Source: Krasilnikovozyma curviuscula
Taxonomy: Eukaryota > Basidiomycota > Tremellomycetes > Cystofilobasidiales > Mrakiaceae
DNA: 34,458 bases
NCBI GenBank assembly: GCA_014825775.1
Contig: MVAQ01000230.1
Span: 1 to 34,458, forward strand
Direction of reading: 5' to 3'
Made by a program: the position numbers and the translations under genes. Shown here piece after piece: positions 1 to 9,565 of the stretch. Position 1 is the stretch's first letter; each line of letters begins with the position of its first letter. The notes under the pieces were generated by a model, which searched no databases, had not been told where the DNA came from, and was given only the letters and a program-made list of their open reading frames with translations.

Positions 1-321
1 GTCTACAGCCATACAACGCCCAAGCCGACGCTGATAAGATCCGTGCTGCCAAGGAGAAGAAGGAATACGAGGTTTGTTGACTCTTACGTGCTAAAGCGAT
101 TCCGCGCTATATGCTGACGGTCTTGCGTTCTTACTGATGTCTAGGCCAACGGTGGTGGAGAATCTTCTGAGAAGAAGCCAAAGAAGGTTGCTAAGAAAGT
201 AAGTTGCTCCTCTCATCTTCTCGTTCTTACCAAGTTTAACGTACTGATCATGTTCTCACGCCCACAGTCCAAGGCTGAGGTTGAAGATGACGATGATGAA
301 GATGACGAAGACGACGAGTAA
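1..321 (+). CDS. HMG-box chromatin protein (HMGB/Nhp6-like), 3' end only
   Basis: This is the C-terminal part of a gene that begins before the window. Three exon pieces are visible (up to 71, 145-198, 268-321), separated by introns with GTTTGT...TAG and GTAAGT...CAG borders; the stop is TAA at 319-321. The first piece encodes the end of an HMG box: a PY motif, an ADK motif and the KEKKEYE tail typical of the third HMG helix. It is followed by a Lys-rich linker (KKPKKVAKK) and an acidic tail of about a dozen Asp/Glu residues ending in DDE. HMGB proteins bend DNA and assist nucleosome remodelling in the nucleus; the acidic tail usually modulates DNA binding and contacts histones. Family assignment is good; whether it is the Nhp6 orthologue or another HMGB member cannot be decided from the fragment. 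Confidence 0.75.
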
Positions 322-704
322 ACGGTGTAACTTCAGTGGTAGTAGTGACGCTGGATACCCCTAGATCTACTCTGTCCTGTCTCGTCTGTAAAATCCCATC
401 TTTGCTGTGTTTTCGTGTTCTTTCTCCTTATACACCAGGCTCTTCCTCTTCTGGTCATTGAATACACTATAATAACGCCGTCAGCTGCTGTATTACAAAG
501 ACATTACGATTTGGAGTTGTCTTCTCTTTTGTAATCCTTTGCTACTCATAGTTGATTGATACCCAAACAACCCCCTCTGGAGCAAGAGACGAGAAGCAAA
601 ACTACATGCAGATCTGTGTAAAGTCCAGAGATAAATGATCTAGAGAAAGTCTATGCGTGAGGAGGTTCGAGAGTGACTATGGTACAACGATTGTCTAAAT
701 CCAT
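322..704. other. Intergenic, tail-to-tail 3' regions
   Basis: This 383-bp stretch lies between the convergent stops of the HMG-box gene and the MFS transporter and should hold both 3' UTRs. It is T-rich with weak A/T-rich polyadenylation-like signals around 468-476. I see no open frame or RNA gene. Confidence 0.6.
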
Positions 705-3187
705 CTATTGCCTTGCTGGATCAACAATACCATCCCGCTCCTCCTCCACTCTGACATCCACATCACTGGCAGCGATGAAAATCGGAGGTTGCTCTGGTTT
801 ACCGGATGGTAGCCTATGAACTGGGACTGGAACGTCTGGAACATGCTTGGAATGGGATCGAATCTTTTCACCGTAGCGCTGGAGTTCAACTGTCAGTCAG
901 TACGCCAACCAAATGTGCTCATAAAAACGAAGGTTGATTCGACTGACGTAGAACAGGTATGGCATTGGCATGCAAGCAAGTGCGACGAAACCAAGAAGCG
1001 CTAAAGCTGATTGCAGAGAAGTCATGAACGCCCACTTGGTCAGCGTTGGTGCGAAGATGATAGACAGGTAGTAGTGGCTCAAACGAGAACTCACACCAGG
1101 GACCACCGAGTCTGGCAAACATGTATTGCGCGAAGAGTGGGAATGTTGCACCAAGCACGTATCGGAACAAGCTGTTCGCAGCGAAAGCGGATGCAGCGTA
1201 AATGGTGTAGCTGTCTCCAAGGTAAGAAAGCACCGCCGTCATCATTCCTAGGATGCCAATACCAAAAGGTACACCAGCAAGGGTTGGAACCCACTAATTG
1301 TCAACCAAAGTATGCAAGTTAGATTCTAATTACGGCTCCAACAAGGGGAGAAATTGGCTAACGTAGTTGACGCTTCCTTTGCTTCCACCAGCCATCCAGA
1401 ACAGGGAAATAGGGAGCAGGACAGAAGCGACCATCGCAAACCACAGACGGTCTTCAGGAGGAGCACGACCGTTCTCGCTAGCTGCGAGTTTCTTCAAGTA
1501 TGGCCTCTTACAAAGTTCACCAATTGGGATACCAATGATGAGACCGACAAAGATGCCGACGAAGGGAAGAGCAGCGTTTCCTTCGCTCCAACCACGGTAT
1601 TCACCAAACATCTGCGAGAGGACATGTCAGCAATTCCATTTAGTCGACGCTCAATTCAAGCGGAAGCTTACGATTGGGTAAGCATCTAAATAGAATAAGA
1701 GAGTCATCAGTCTGGAATGCACAAGATAAAACATCGTACTAGACTTACCGAAGAATATGTAAAGAATGCCAAAGATCAGCGCGCAGTAAGCGCTCAGGAA
1801 GAAAACAATGGGCTCCTGGAAGAGGAACACGAAAGGTCTAGCCAAATACTTCCCCATCACGTCGAGAGCCTTCTTCTTTCCATGACCCTTCTCGTACACC
1901 GGAATGAAGTGAAGTCCTGGGTTTTCTTTCATCATCTTTTTCGCCCGCCTTTGAAGGAGCGTCAGAGGATATGTCTCCGGAGAGAACGGAATGGCCATGA
2001 GGAAGACGAAACCACCAAAGCAAAAGCAGACCAGATTCACATATCTGTCAGAAAGAGACAGCGTCAAGATCGAACAATATCTGAGCGAGAAACAGCAATG
2101 AGACCCACCTCCAAGATTCTGTACCAGCGTACTGCCCGACGTAACTAGAGACCACTGGCGCGAGTGAAGGACCTCCAAATGGCATCACGGCAGACAACGT
2201 CATTGGAAGAGATATTTCAGACGGTCTCCACACTGTAGGACACGTCGTCAGCAAAACGCGAAAGGTCTAGAAGTTGCATCGCATCCAGTGCTAGAATGCT
2301 TTACCATGAAGAAAGGTCATAGAGATAAACAATCGAAATTAAACTTACCATCGGTCAAAAACCCAGGAACGTTGCTCATCACAGAAGAGCCGGCCAGAGC
2401 CATGAAGAACCGACAGATCAAGATCGTTTCGAGATTTTGTGCGAAGGCAACGCCAATACCGAAAGCCGTAAACATTAACAGAGTACCAAGAGACACTATT
2501 CTTCTTCCGTAAAGTTCACTCATTGGGGCCCAGCTGATGAATAGTCGAAAATATGTAGGTATCAGCGACCGATTGATATGAGAAGCAGCCGACAGAGGGA
2601 ATGAGCGGTAATGCACAACAAGATGAATAAATAGGTAAGAGTGCAAATGGACAGTGGGATCTAATGATATTTCACTCACACGAGCGCTCCAAGAGCGAGA
2701 CCCATCACGTAAGTTGTCAGACCCGTTGTCGCAATCTCTTGATTGATCCCGAATTTCTTTTCCTCAGTCCGGTAACCGCCAGTGTACGCAGAGGTAGCAA
2801 ACGTAATTGCGAACATCTGTAATGAACCCTGGGAAGACAAGAACCATCGGTACCAGAAGCCCCAATTCCTGTGAAATTCACGACGCGGGTCAGTTCCGAG
2901 CCCCACCGAGTAAGAAAGATCATCACCGAACGGTGGATAGGAGTAGCACACCTTGGGTTCTCTTTGTCGTCATCTTTGAAGTGGACGATGTAAGGGTCCT
3001 CTTCAGTGCCAGATCCCTCGAGGCCAAACTCGTTGTCTATCTGCGGCGGCTTGAACTTCTCGCGCGACGAAGAAGACTTTCTTCCGGCTTCGATATCGGA
3101 CGGTGTTAAGTTGGTAAGAGTTGCAGTAGGTGAGAGATTCATTGGGGTTGAGTTGGCATTATGGGTTCTACTGCTGGATTCTAGCAT
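705..3187 (-). CDS. Major facilitator superfamily transporter, DHA1 drug/polyamine type
   Basis: A plasma-membrane H+-antiporter-type exporter of about 570 residues, read from ten exons. After a hydrophilic N-terminus of about 80 residues comes the entry signature DPYIVHF...KENPRNWGFWYRW of fungal DHA1 carriers. Motif-A-like PMSELYGRR follows the second helix, then FCRFF-type helix 4 (CRFFMALAGSS), the AMPFGGPSLAPV segment in helix 5 (read here as VMPFGGPSLAPV), SPETYP after helix 6, and the strongly conserved DSYTIYAASAFAANS in the second half. One internal exon is only 14 nt (1672-1685, encoding DAYPI). The last intron joins LFY to RYGEKIR and gives a 57-residue hydrophilic tail ending at TAG 705-707; reading through it would give a shorter aberrant end at 897. 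Substrate is not predictable; relatives export polyamines, azoles or other drugs. Start chosen as the first ATG of the N-terminal frame. Confidence 0.88.
1672..1685 (-). other. 14-nt internal exon of the MFS gene
   Basis: The exon supplies the last two bases of Asp plus AYPI, joining ...LYIFF to MFGEYRGWSEG. It is bounded by TTTAG on its 5' side and GTAAGC on its 3' side. The AYP(I/V) residues are usual at this place in DHA1 carriers, which supports the exon. Confidence 0.75.
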
Positions 3188-3284
3188 CTATAAGTTGGAG
3201 ATTTGTAATGAGCAGAAAATGGGTACTAGGTCAGTATATTAACCGGGAATCTGAGACGTAAAAAAAACCTGAGTTTGTTTACTT

Positions 3285-3297
3285 TTGCGAATCGCAA
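3285..3297. promoter_or_regulatory. Perfect 13-nt palindrome upstream of MFS
   Basis: TTGCGA-A-TCGCAA is a perfect 6+1+6 inverted repeat about 100 nt before the MFS start codon. Symmetry and position fit a dimeric regulator site, or a small hairpin in the 5' UTR. The regulator is unknown. Confidence 0.35.
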
Positions 3298-3305
3298 CGT
3301 GACTG

Positions 3306-3320
3306 AGAGACTGACTCTCT
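3306..3320. promoter_or_regulatory. Short inverted repeat upstream of MFS
   Basis: AGAGA-CTGAC-TCTCT forms a 5-bp stem with a 5-nt loop only 8 nt beyond the 13-nt palindrome. Together they make a compact symmetric block in the MFS promoter. Function is inferred from position only. Confidence 0.25.
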
Positions 3321-3549
3321 AACCAGCGACGTTCTTTTATGTTCGGTTCCCTGTTTGAGGATGCTGATGGTTAGCAGGGAGGACAATCCAAAAAAATGAA
3401 GAGGGATGGGCGAGATAAATTTGGCCAGCCTGCCGTGCTGGTGCCGATAGCTTTGTCAGAAACATCATGGCGTAAGGACAACCTTTGCAGCGCTCATTTT
3501 CTAATCATGGTTCAGCTAGCTTGATCCTTTCTGATATTGCTTAAATAAA

Positions 3550-3565
3550 GATAAGATCAAGATAG
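3550..3565 (+). promoter_or_regulatory. Paired GATA-like motifs
   Basis: AGATAAG followed about 10 nt later by AGATAG matches the WGATAR site of fungal GATA factors (nitrogen or iron regulation). The pair lies about 360 nt upstream of the MFS start codon. Short motifs like this arise by chance, so confidence is low. Confidence 0.2.
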
Positions 3566-3630
3566 GGACTTTCCTGCCAGCGTAGGGCCAAAATCCGTCC
3601 GAAAGTACGAGCGCTCCTTAACTCCGTTGA

Positions 3631-3646
3631 GCGCGAAAGCGCGAAG
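3631..3646 (+). promoter_or_regulatory. Tandem GCGCGAAA/GCGCGAAG motif
   Basis: Two adjacent copies of an 8-mer resemble the CRCGAAA (SBF) and TTTSSCGC (E2F-like) cell-cycle elements. They lie about 55 nt past the MET22 stop and about 445 nt upstream of the MFS start. Confidence 0.2.
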
Positions 3647-3701
3647 CATTTGAGACGAGAATATTTCAATCAAAACAATCATAGCGCAGAGAATTTGATT
3701 C

Positions 3702-5069
3702 TCAGTCATGAGCATTTGGCTTCGTTCCCTGCTTCATCTCCTGTTCAATAGCGTTCTTGACAGCTTCGACCACTTGCGTGTGGATCCCTTTTGCGCTCGC
3801 GACGATACCCTAGTTAGCATGAAGTAGAACGTCAGTAAGCCAAGTAAATGATCTCAGAAACAATGAAAAATTACCTCATTATCCTTCAATGTCCTGCCAA
3901 CTCCAAAGTTCAACCTTTTGCCCCAAATATCAGTCACAACACCGCCTGCTTCCTCAACAATCACAACCCCACTGGCATGATCCCAAATCTTCTCCTGATA
4001 AGCCTTTCCACCAGAGTACTTTGTGGGTACTCTCAAGTAGATGTTTCCTTCTCCTCTCGACAGCGCAGCGTACTTGGCTTGAGAATCCATCCTCACTCGT
4101 TCTCCGAGACCGAGCGAGGCGCCAATCAAAGAGTTAATCGAGTGTGACGAATGGGAGGCTTCAACGGACTCGAGGATCGAGTACGGTGACGATGGTGACG
4201 ATGGTAAAGAGATTGGGACGTAAGGTGAGTTTGGTGCAAGTGAGCGGTGGAAAGCGCCGTGCCCCTTCTTGGCGATGAACAGCGATCCAGAGCTTTCAGG
4301 AGTTGTGAGCGTTGGATAGGAGAGGTTCGGACACGCGATCAAGCCAAGGACCGGGATCGCATCGACCAGGAAGGTGAGGCAGACGGCGTATTGTTCGCCA
4401 CGCAGAAATCCTATCGCGCAATGGCCAAAAATTGATTCCAAAAAAAGTCAAAAATGGGATAAGAGATACAAGTCAAGCAGCATAATGTCAGTAAGATAGC
4501 AGAAGCATGTAGTGTTGTGAGAAGAAACTAATGAGACAAACCTAGTGTGCCGTCAATTGGATCGCAGGTCCACCATCTTCCTTTGTCCCCACCCTCATAG
4601 CTTCCTCTGTCAATTGCACCCAAGACCTCCTCTTCCGACAGCGATTTCCTTCCCTCCTGAGACTCGATGGGGATCGTGAGTGCCTTGTTCACCAGTGAGA
4701 CGATTTTGGATCTGAGTGTTGCGGAAGCGGGAGTTCGAAGGGTAGAGGTATCTTCTTCACCCACGAGTGGATCAGACGGGAAGGCAGTTTGCAGAAGATG
4801 GGCAATGATAGACTGAGATGCAAAATCAGCAACTAACGGCAGTGATAAGGACCAGAGACGCAGCGGAGGAGGCACAGCAAGGTCAGGAGGTATAGAAAGC
4901 TTGAGTTCCAAAGCAGCTCTCACTCACCAGTCACAGGGCTCTTGTCTGGCTTCTCGACAGTCTCGTCGATGACCAATTCACTTTGAACTTTACGTGTGAT
5001 CTCACAAGCTCTCAAAACAGCTTCGACAGCAACTTTCTCTTCAGCAGCTAAGTAAGTAGCAAAAGACAT
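3702..5069 (-). CDS. MET22: 3'(2'),5'-bisphosphate nucleotidase (Hal2/Met22)
   Basis: The enzyme removes the 3' phosphate from PAP and PAPS, clearing the by-product of sulfate assimilation and of sulfotransferase reactions; the family is Mg2+-dependent and inhibited by Li+ and Na+, hence the HAL2 salt-tolerance name. Four exons give about 360 residues, normal for the family. Visible signatures: KSPVTVADFASQ near residue 45 (formed across intron 1, 4833-4927), the metal ligand GEED, the metal-binding DPIDGTLGF loop across intron 2, and the C-terminal WDHASG...EEAGG motif of the inositol-monophosphatase fold. The last exon encodes GIVASAKGIHTQVV and a short tail ending at TGA 3702-3704. The start at MSFATYLAAEEK was chosen because family members begin a few residues before the conserved AVLRA helix; an upstream in-frame ATG at 5171 would add an unlikely 34 residues. 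Confidence 0.93.
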
Positions 5070-5423
5070 TCTTGAAGTTGATTGTAAAATCGAGGTGATG
5101 GGTTTACTGGATGTGGATGGCCAATGAGTAGATTTGAATCGCAAAAAGGCTCTGATCATACAAATCTTCAAGTTTCAGATGGTGGGCGTCGAGGGCAAGA
5201 GTTTTGTCGCTGCTCCCTCCAAGTATAAAATAGTTACGAGCCTTTGGAATTCCCATTTTAAATCCAATCTGGAAACAGCGATCCCTTTTTATTTTGATCT
5301 TTGATGGTAAAGCCGTTCCAACGAAGATGTGCTCATAATTGCGATCGCGAAGGGCGAGGCAAAAATGCGATGTGTTCGGCCTGTCGTGTAGCATACTTCG
5401 AACTGTCACCTACGGCGTGAAAG
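5070..5423. other. Divergent promoter MET22 / FAD oxidase
   Basis: This 354-bp stretch lies between two head-to-head start codons. It contains a TATA-like TATAAAATA at 5224-5232 (plus orientation) and a GCGATCGC palindrome at 5341-5348. A minus-strand open frame runs through it but resembles no known protein and has no splice support. Confidence 0.5.
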
Positions 5424-7636
5424 ATGGACTCAAAGGATAGCAAAATAGGAATCATCGGTGGGGGTGTCTTTGGGTTGAGCACCAGCTTGTTCCTAGCAAA
5501 GGTAAGTAGAATGCTTGCTATGTTGCTGTGGATGTGGGCACTGACGTTACTGCCGTCAAACCACAGGCAGGATATACTGACATCACTGTCTATGACAAGA
5601 ACGCTTTCGAAAAGTCGTATTATGATCCTGCTTTTGGCTGGTGAGTTTGATTTCCTTTCAACGCTGGTTGGAAACCCGGTGGCTGAGAATATTTCCGTCC
5701 ACGTTCAGTGAGGGAGCTTCAGGTAATAAGTCTTCCGCTTATCTACAATTTACTATACTTTTGTAACTAATTCTTCTCTACTGGTGCTACGCTGCAGCTG
5801 ACTACAACAAGGGTAAGTCTGTTACCTCACTTGTGCCCCTCTCTTTCAAACGCTTGACCCCCTTATCTCTCTTGTTCCGAAGTTTTCCGAGCATCATACG
5901 GTAACGATGAACTTTCACAGTCCCTCGCGTATGAGGCAAAGGCGGTTTTTGAAGAATGGAACCAGGCGATCGCTGGTGCAACCTCCGGTGATCTACCAGA
6001 CGGCTTGACGCGCGACGACATCATCTTCGACCGCTGTGGATTCACAAGGTTTGGGAAAGAGCTCTCTGCATTTGATCATGCTTCTCTTGCCAAATTTGAA
6101 AAGGAAGTACCAGAAGTGAGGTTTTTGTCATGGTAAGAGATGTCCTTCTTTGCCCTGGCATCATCCATCCTCATTCATCCTTCTATCCGTTCCCCTCCGT
6201 AGTCGCTCAAAGAAGACAGAGAGAGAGTAGAGTCCTATGAAGCTTCAGATCCAACCAAAAATTGGAAGTACAAGATGGGAGTCTTCAACAGCGACGCCGA
6301 ACAGCTAGATGGTTATCTCGACGTCAGTCCCCTAACTCTTTCCTTGAGATCATTACTCGCCCTTAGCCTCACCCTTGCTCAAATCTAGACTGGCGCTGGT
6401 TACATCGTAGCTGATAAAGCCTGCATCTACGCAGCCCATCTCTGTCGCCAAGCGGGCGTTAAGTTCGTCCTCGACCCGACCAAAGGAAAGCTCGTGGAGT
6501 TGATCAAGGACGGGTCGACAGTCAAGGGCATCAAGATGGCCGATGGGGTTATTCATGAGCATGATCTGGTCATCGTCGCTGCTGGAGGATGGACGCCGTC
6601 AATCGTGCCTGAAGCGTCTGAGCTGCTCGAAGTAAGTTTCTGAAAGCTCTGAACTGTCGACATTCCCAAGCTGACCAAAGTTTGTTAAAGACTACGATGG
6701 GTAGTGTGATTCATATCCAGCTTCCACCTCAAGAGGAAAGACCTGATCTCTGGGATAGGTACAGCCCAGAGAAGTTTTCGGTGTTTACTTTCGAACGGAC
6801 GGCGACGTATGCCACAGGTGGGGATGAGTACAGCGGTATCGGAGGCTTCCCGAGGACCAAATGTAAAGTTGGATTCTACTGCTCTTCAAATCCCAGCTTC
6901 TGAGTCTGACCTTGCACGTCTTCACAACAGCTGGCAAAATCAAAAGTACGTGTCTTTCCTTCGAAAACATTGACGGCTTCACATCATACTGAATATTCTA
7001 CACCAATTGGCACTTCAGTGGGATACAGAGGTCGTAAGTGGACGAATTACCCGGACTCGGCGAAACCCGCAATCTCGACACCCATCACCGCCTACTCCGA
7101 ACCGGCCATCGACAACCTTCCACTGGGCGCAGTGAACCACTTCAAGAGATTCATTAAGGCTTACATGCCTGATCTGGCTGATGTCGGGATTACAGGAACG
7201 AGAGCGTGTTGGTATACTGATTCGATGTGAGTTTTTATTGCGTGTTGTTTTGCGACGGAAATTGAGACAGGGGTTGCCGTTGCGCTCGCAGTGATAACCA
7301 GTTTGTAATCGACTACGTTCCCGGAACCAACAAATCACTGTTCTTGTGTACTGGAGGATCTGGGCATGGCTTTAAAGTAAGCATTCCCTCTCTGCTGTTG
7401 TTTTCCTCGAGACTAGGAGTAACGTGGCTTCTCTTTCACTTTGACGACAGTTCCTCCCTGTCCTCGGCTCCAAAGTGGTTCCTATTCTTCGTGGTGAGAA
7501 GGACGCCTTTTCTGAAACCTATAAATGGAGGTCTCCAAAAGAAGGCGCAGGTCGTAACGGTTTAGAAGACGGGCCTGCTGGCCCTAGAAACCTCGAGAGG
7601 TTGGTTTTGGCTACCAAAGAAGACTGGAAGTTCTAA
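5424..7636 (+). CDS. FAD-dependent amine oxidase of the sarcosine/saccharopine/fructosyl-amino-acid oxidase family
   Basis: Twelve exons encode about 480 residues. The N-terminus has the Rossmann dinucleotide fold GIIGGGVFGLSTSLFLA. Exons 2-5 build FGCEGASADYNKVFRASYG, matching the active-site S.D..K..R..YG stretch of this family. The centre carries IVAAGGWTPSIVP, and GKIKMGYRGRKWTN is assembled across a 15-nt exon. The C-terminal part shows ACWYTDS, where the Cys corresponds to the covalent-flavin Cys of monomeric sarcosine oxidase, then TGGSGHGFKFLPVLG. Such enzymes oxidise secondary amines (sarcosine, saccharopine, pipecolate, fructosyl amino acids), releasing H2O2; many are peroxisomal, but the C-terminus here (DWKF) is not a classic SKL signal. 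Exact substrate is not resolved. Three internal exons are 14-15 nt. The stop is TAA 7634-7636, facing SLT11 tail to tail. Confidence 0.85.
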
Positions 7637-7963
7637 AAGAGAGTGTATCTTGCTAGAAATTATAGCTGGGTTCAATTCAGACGTTGTGATGCAAGTTGGT
7701 TGACCGTGCGTTAATCTCATCCCATTTTCTCTGAATGAAACCCAAAATCTCTCCCTTTTTTGAATTTTTTTCCTGATATACAACAGTGTCAAGATAATAT
7801 TGTTTTCCTGGAGAGGAACCGCTTTGGGAAAGAAATTTGCGCCGCGGAACAGTTCTGCTTTTGACTGACGGTAGGGAAACTTAACTTCAAAGCAGGACTT
7901 TCAACATACACACAATCATCATCTATAGTACAACGCGATTCAGGGGGTATCTGGAATGCCAAA
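7637..7963. other. Intergenic, tail-to-tail 3' regions
   Basis: This 327-bp stretch between the convergent FAD oxidase and SLT11 genes is T-rich and presumably both 3' UTRs. I see no open frame or structured RNA. Confidence 0.6.
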
Positions 7964-9402
7964 TCATGCTGTAGTAGCCGCCGACGCAGCTTTAGGTTTC
8001 CTAGCTCTACCCCAAACAATTTTACTCTTCCTTCCTTCCACCTCTAATCCACCACTCATGCTCAGACCCTCAGCAGCCTGCTCGGCTATAGCTCGATGGT
8101 GGAAGTTTAAGAACGCGCAGTGTGATGCTTCGACAAGAACGATGGACTTGAGGTCCTTCGGTGAGACGACAGGGAGGGACGAGAAAAGGGACGTTCGAAT
8201 CGCTTCTTCTGTCACTGCGGTTGGAAGGGAAAGTATGAGGAGAGTAGTCTACAATGAAAAAAATAATATCGTCAGATTAAAATCCACAGATACCTTCCCG
8301 CAAAGACAGAAGCTTACAATCGACTTGTCTTCTGGTGCCGCTAGACCTTTCTCAGTAGCAGCTCCCTTCAGCATCTTGTTGGCTACAGGATCATTTCGGC
8401 CGTAGTATCGGTCAACAATGTTCTGCTTCGACATCTCGTTCTCGACAGGCATTTCATGTCTGGAAAGAAAAATAGATAAGTATCGAGTGGTATCCTGTGA
8501 TAGTGTCGACCAAATGAGGAAAAGAACAACTTACCTAAACGGACATTCCTTCCCTCTATTACACTCTCCTTTTACGAAGAAGCTGCAGATATGAGCTCTG
8601 TTCCTCTTATAATAAGGATCTGTCCTAGCCATCGCCTTCAGCATTTCTCTTCCAGCAGAGCTAGCCCTTCCAGAACCTGCAAGCACCGCTGAGCTGGACG
8701 TCGAACCACCTTCTGAATCTGCCAGTGCTGATTCCATATTCTGAGCATAGAACTGTCTATTGATGTCAGACGTTGGAGCGTCGTTTAATTTGCCTAAAGC
8801 TGTGTCTCGAACTTGAGTTGGGAGACCGTATTCCCTGTTAAAACGACGCTTTAAGTCAGTCATCCCAGACATCCATACCAGAAGGGAAAAATAAAATTAC
8901 AGGTCCAAAAGACAGGTCTGGCAGACGTTCTTGATCCTCGCACAGGTCAAACAGATCTCGGTTTTCTTGAAACGAGAGCCCTGTCCTGGATTCCATCGAA
9001 AGACTGTGAACGGCCTAGTACAGATCTTGCATTCCGAGCCAAAGTCCTGCTTCGACATCCTAACATAAGCTGTTGAAAAAGCAAAGGCCGAAGCGATCAG
9101 TCAGCAATTCACAGGTCGCAGAGCTCAAGCTCGCCAGAGCGCAAGAATTAAAGGTGAAGCAGCTTTACTCACGATTTGGACCCAGACATGTCTTCAGTAG
9201 CAATGAATGGAGTCGCAATCAGTATTCCTAACGAGGAACTGGTGTCCATTCGAACTGTGGTACTCACCTCACAGAGAACAGGGCTGATAGAACGCAAAAA
9301 TGAGCGGAAGTCAGTCGGTTTTCTTCACTTGAGAACATAACAAAGTACGTACAAGTCAGAAGACTCCACTCCTGCTTTATTAATGTCCAGCTTAGGAGGC
9401 AT
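7964..9402 (-). CDS. SLT11: Pre-mRNA splicing factor SLT11/ECM2 (RBM22/Cwf5 orthologue)
   Basis: This component of the activated spliceosome (Prp19-associated complex) contacts the U6 snRNA internal stem-loop and the intron near the 5' splice site. Seven exons give about 335 residues. The Cys-rich N-terminal region is assembled across tiny exons (16 nt at 9268-9283, 19 nt at 9173-9191): [27 protein letters not shown] and [16 protein letters not shown], with family-typical spacing. Next come [24 protein letters not shown] and a CCCH zinc finger (C-x8-C-x5-C-x3-H) split by an intron just before its His. The C-terminal RRM has LLILSLP (RNP2-like) and [15 protein letters not shown] (RNP1-like). 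Start ATG 9400-9402 (MPPKLDINK) gives the expected short lead before DFPVLCE. It is transcribed divergently from the HRP1-like gene. Confidence 0.93.
9173..9191 (-). other. 19-nt internal exon of SLT11
   Basis: It encodes TCLGPN (with one shared codon), part of the first zinc-binding cluster. A GAAG acceptor precedes it and a GTGAGT donor follows. Its neighbour exon at 9268-9283 is 16 nt and encodes the rest of F plus PVLCE. Confidence 0.8.
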
Positions 9403-9565
9403 TTTGATCAGATAGTAGGCGTTGGCGGAAACCTCGCTCGTCAGACCTTTGCCTCACCTCGTCGGAAATTGTCTGCGGCGAGCTCTTTTCAAAGCCTGGA
9501 GGTTCCTCCCTCTACCTCCCTCCCACGACCACTCTCTTCAAGACTTTCTGCAACAGTTTCTCACT
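9403..9565. promoter_or_regulatory. Compact bidirectional promoter SLT11 / HRP1-like
   Basis: Only 163 bp separate the two divergent start codons. There is no TATA box. The right half is pyrimidine-rich (about 9500-9565), as in many fungal housekeeping initiator regions. Both genes act on pre-mRNA, so coordinated expression is plausible. Confidence 0.55.

Larger units (their letters stand above)
3188..3701. other. Intergenic: MFS promoter and MET22 3' region
   Basis: This 514-bp stretch holds the promoter of the MFS gene (reading leftwards) and the 3' UTR of MET22. It contains two inverted repeats, a pair of GATA-like sites and a tandem CGCGAAA-type motif, each listed separately. I see no coding potential. 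Confidence 0.6.

Noticed and set aside
897..899. MFS stop at this TGA
   Set aside because: The frame passes through a GTCAGT donor; splicing to CTCCAG joins LFY to RYGEKIR, the usual DHA1 continuation, and ends at 705.
5104..5409. 101-codon minus-strand frame in the MET22 promoter
   Set aside because: It is not supported by splice sites or similarity and would make the MET22 leader coding without reason.
705..7636. Metabolic gene cluster made of MFS, MET22 and FAD oxidase
   Set aside because: MET22 is a housekeeping enzyme, there is no backbone biosynthetic gene, and the mix is ordinary neighbourhood.
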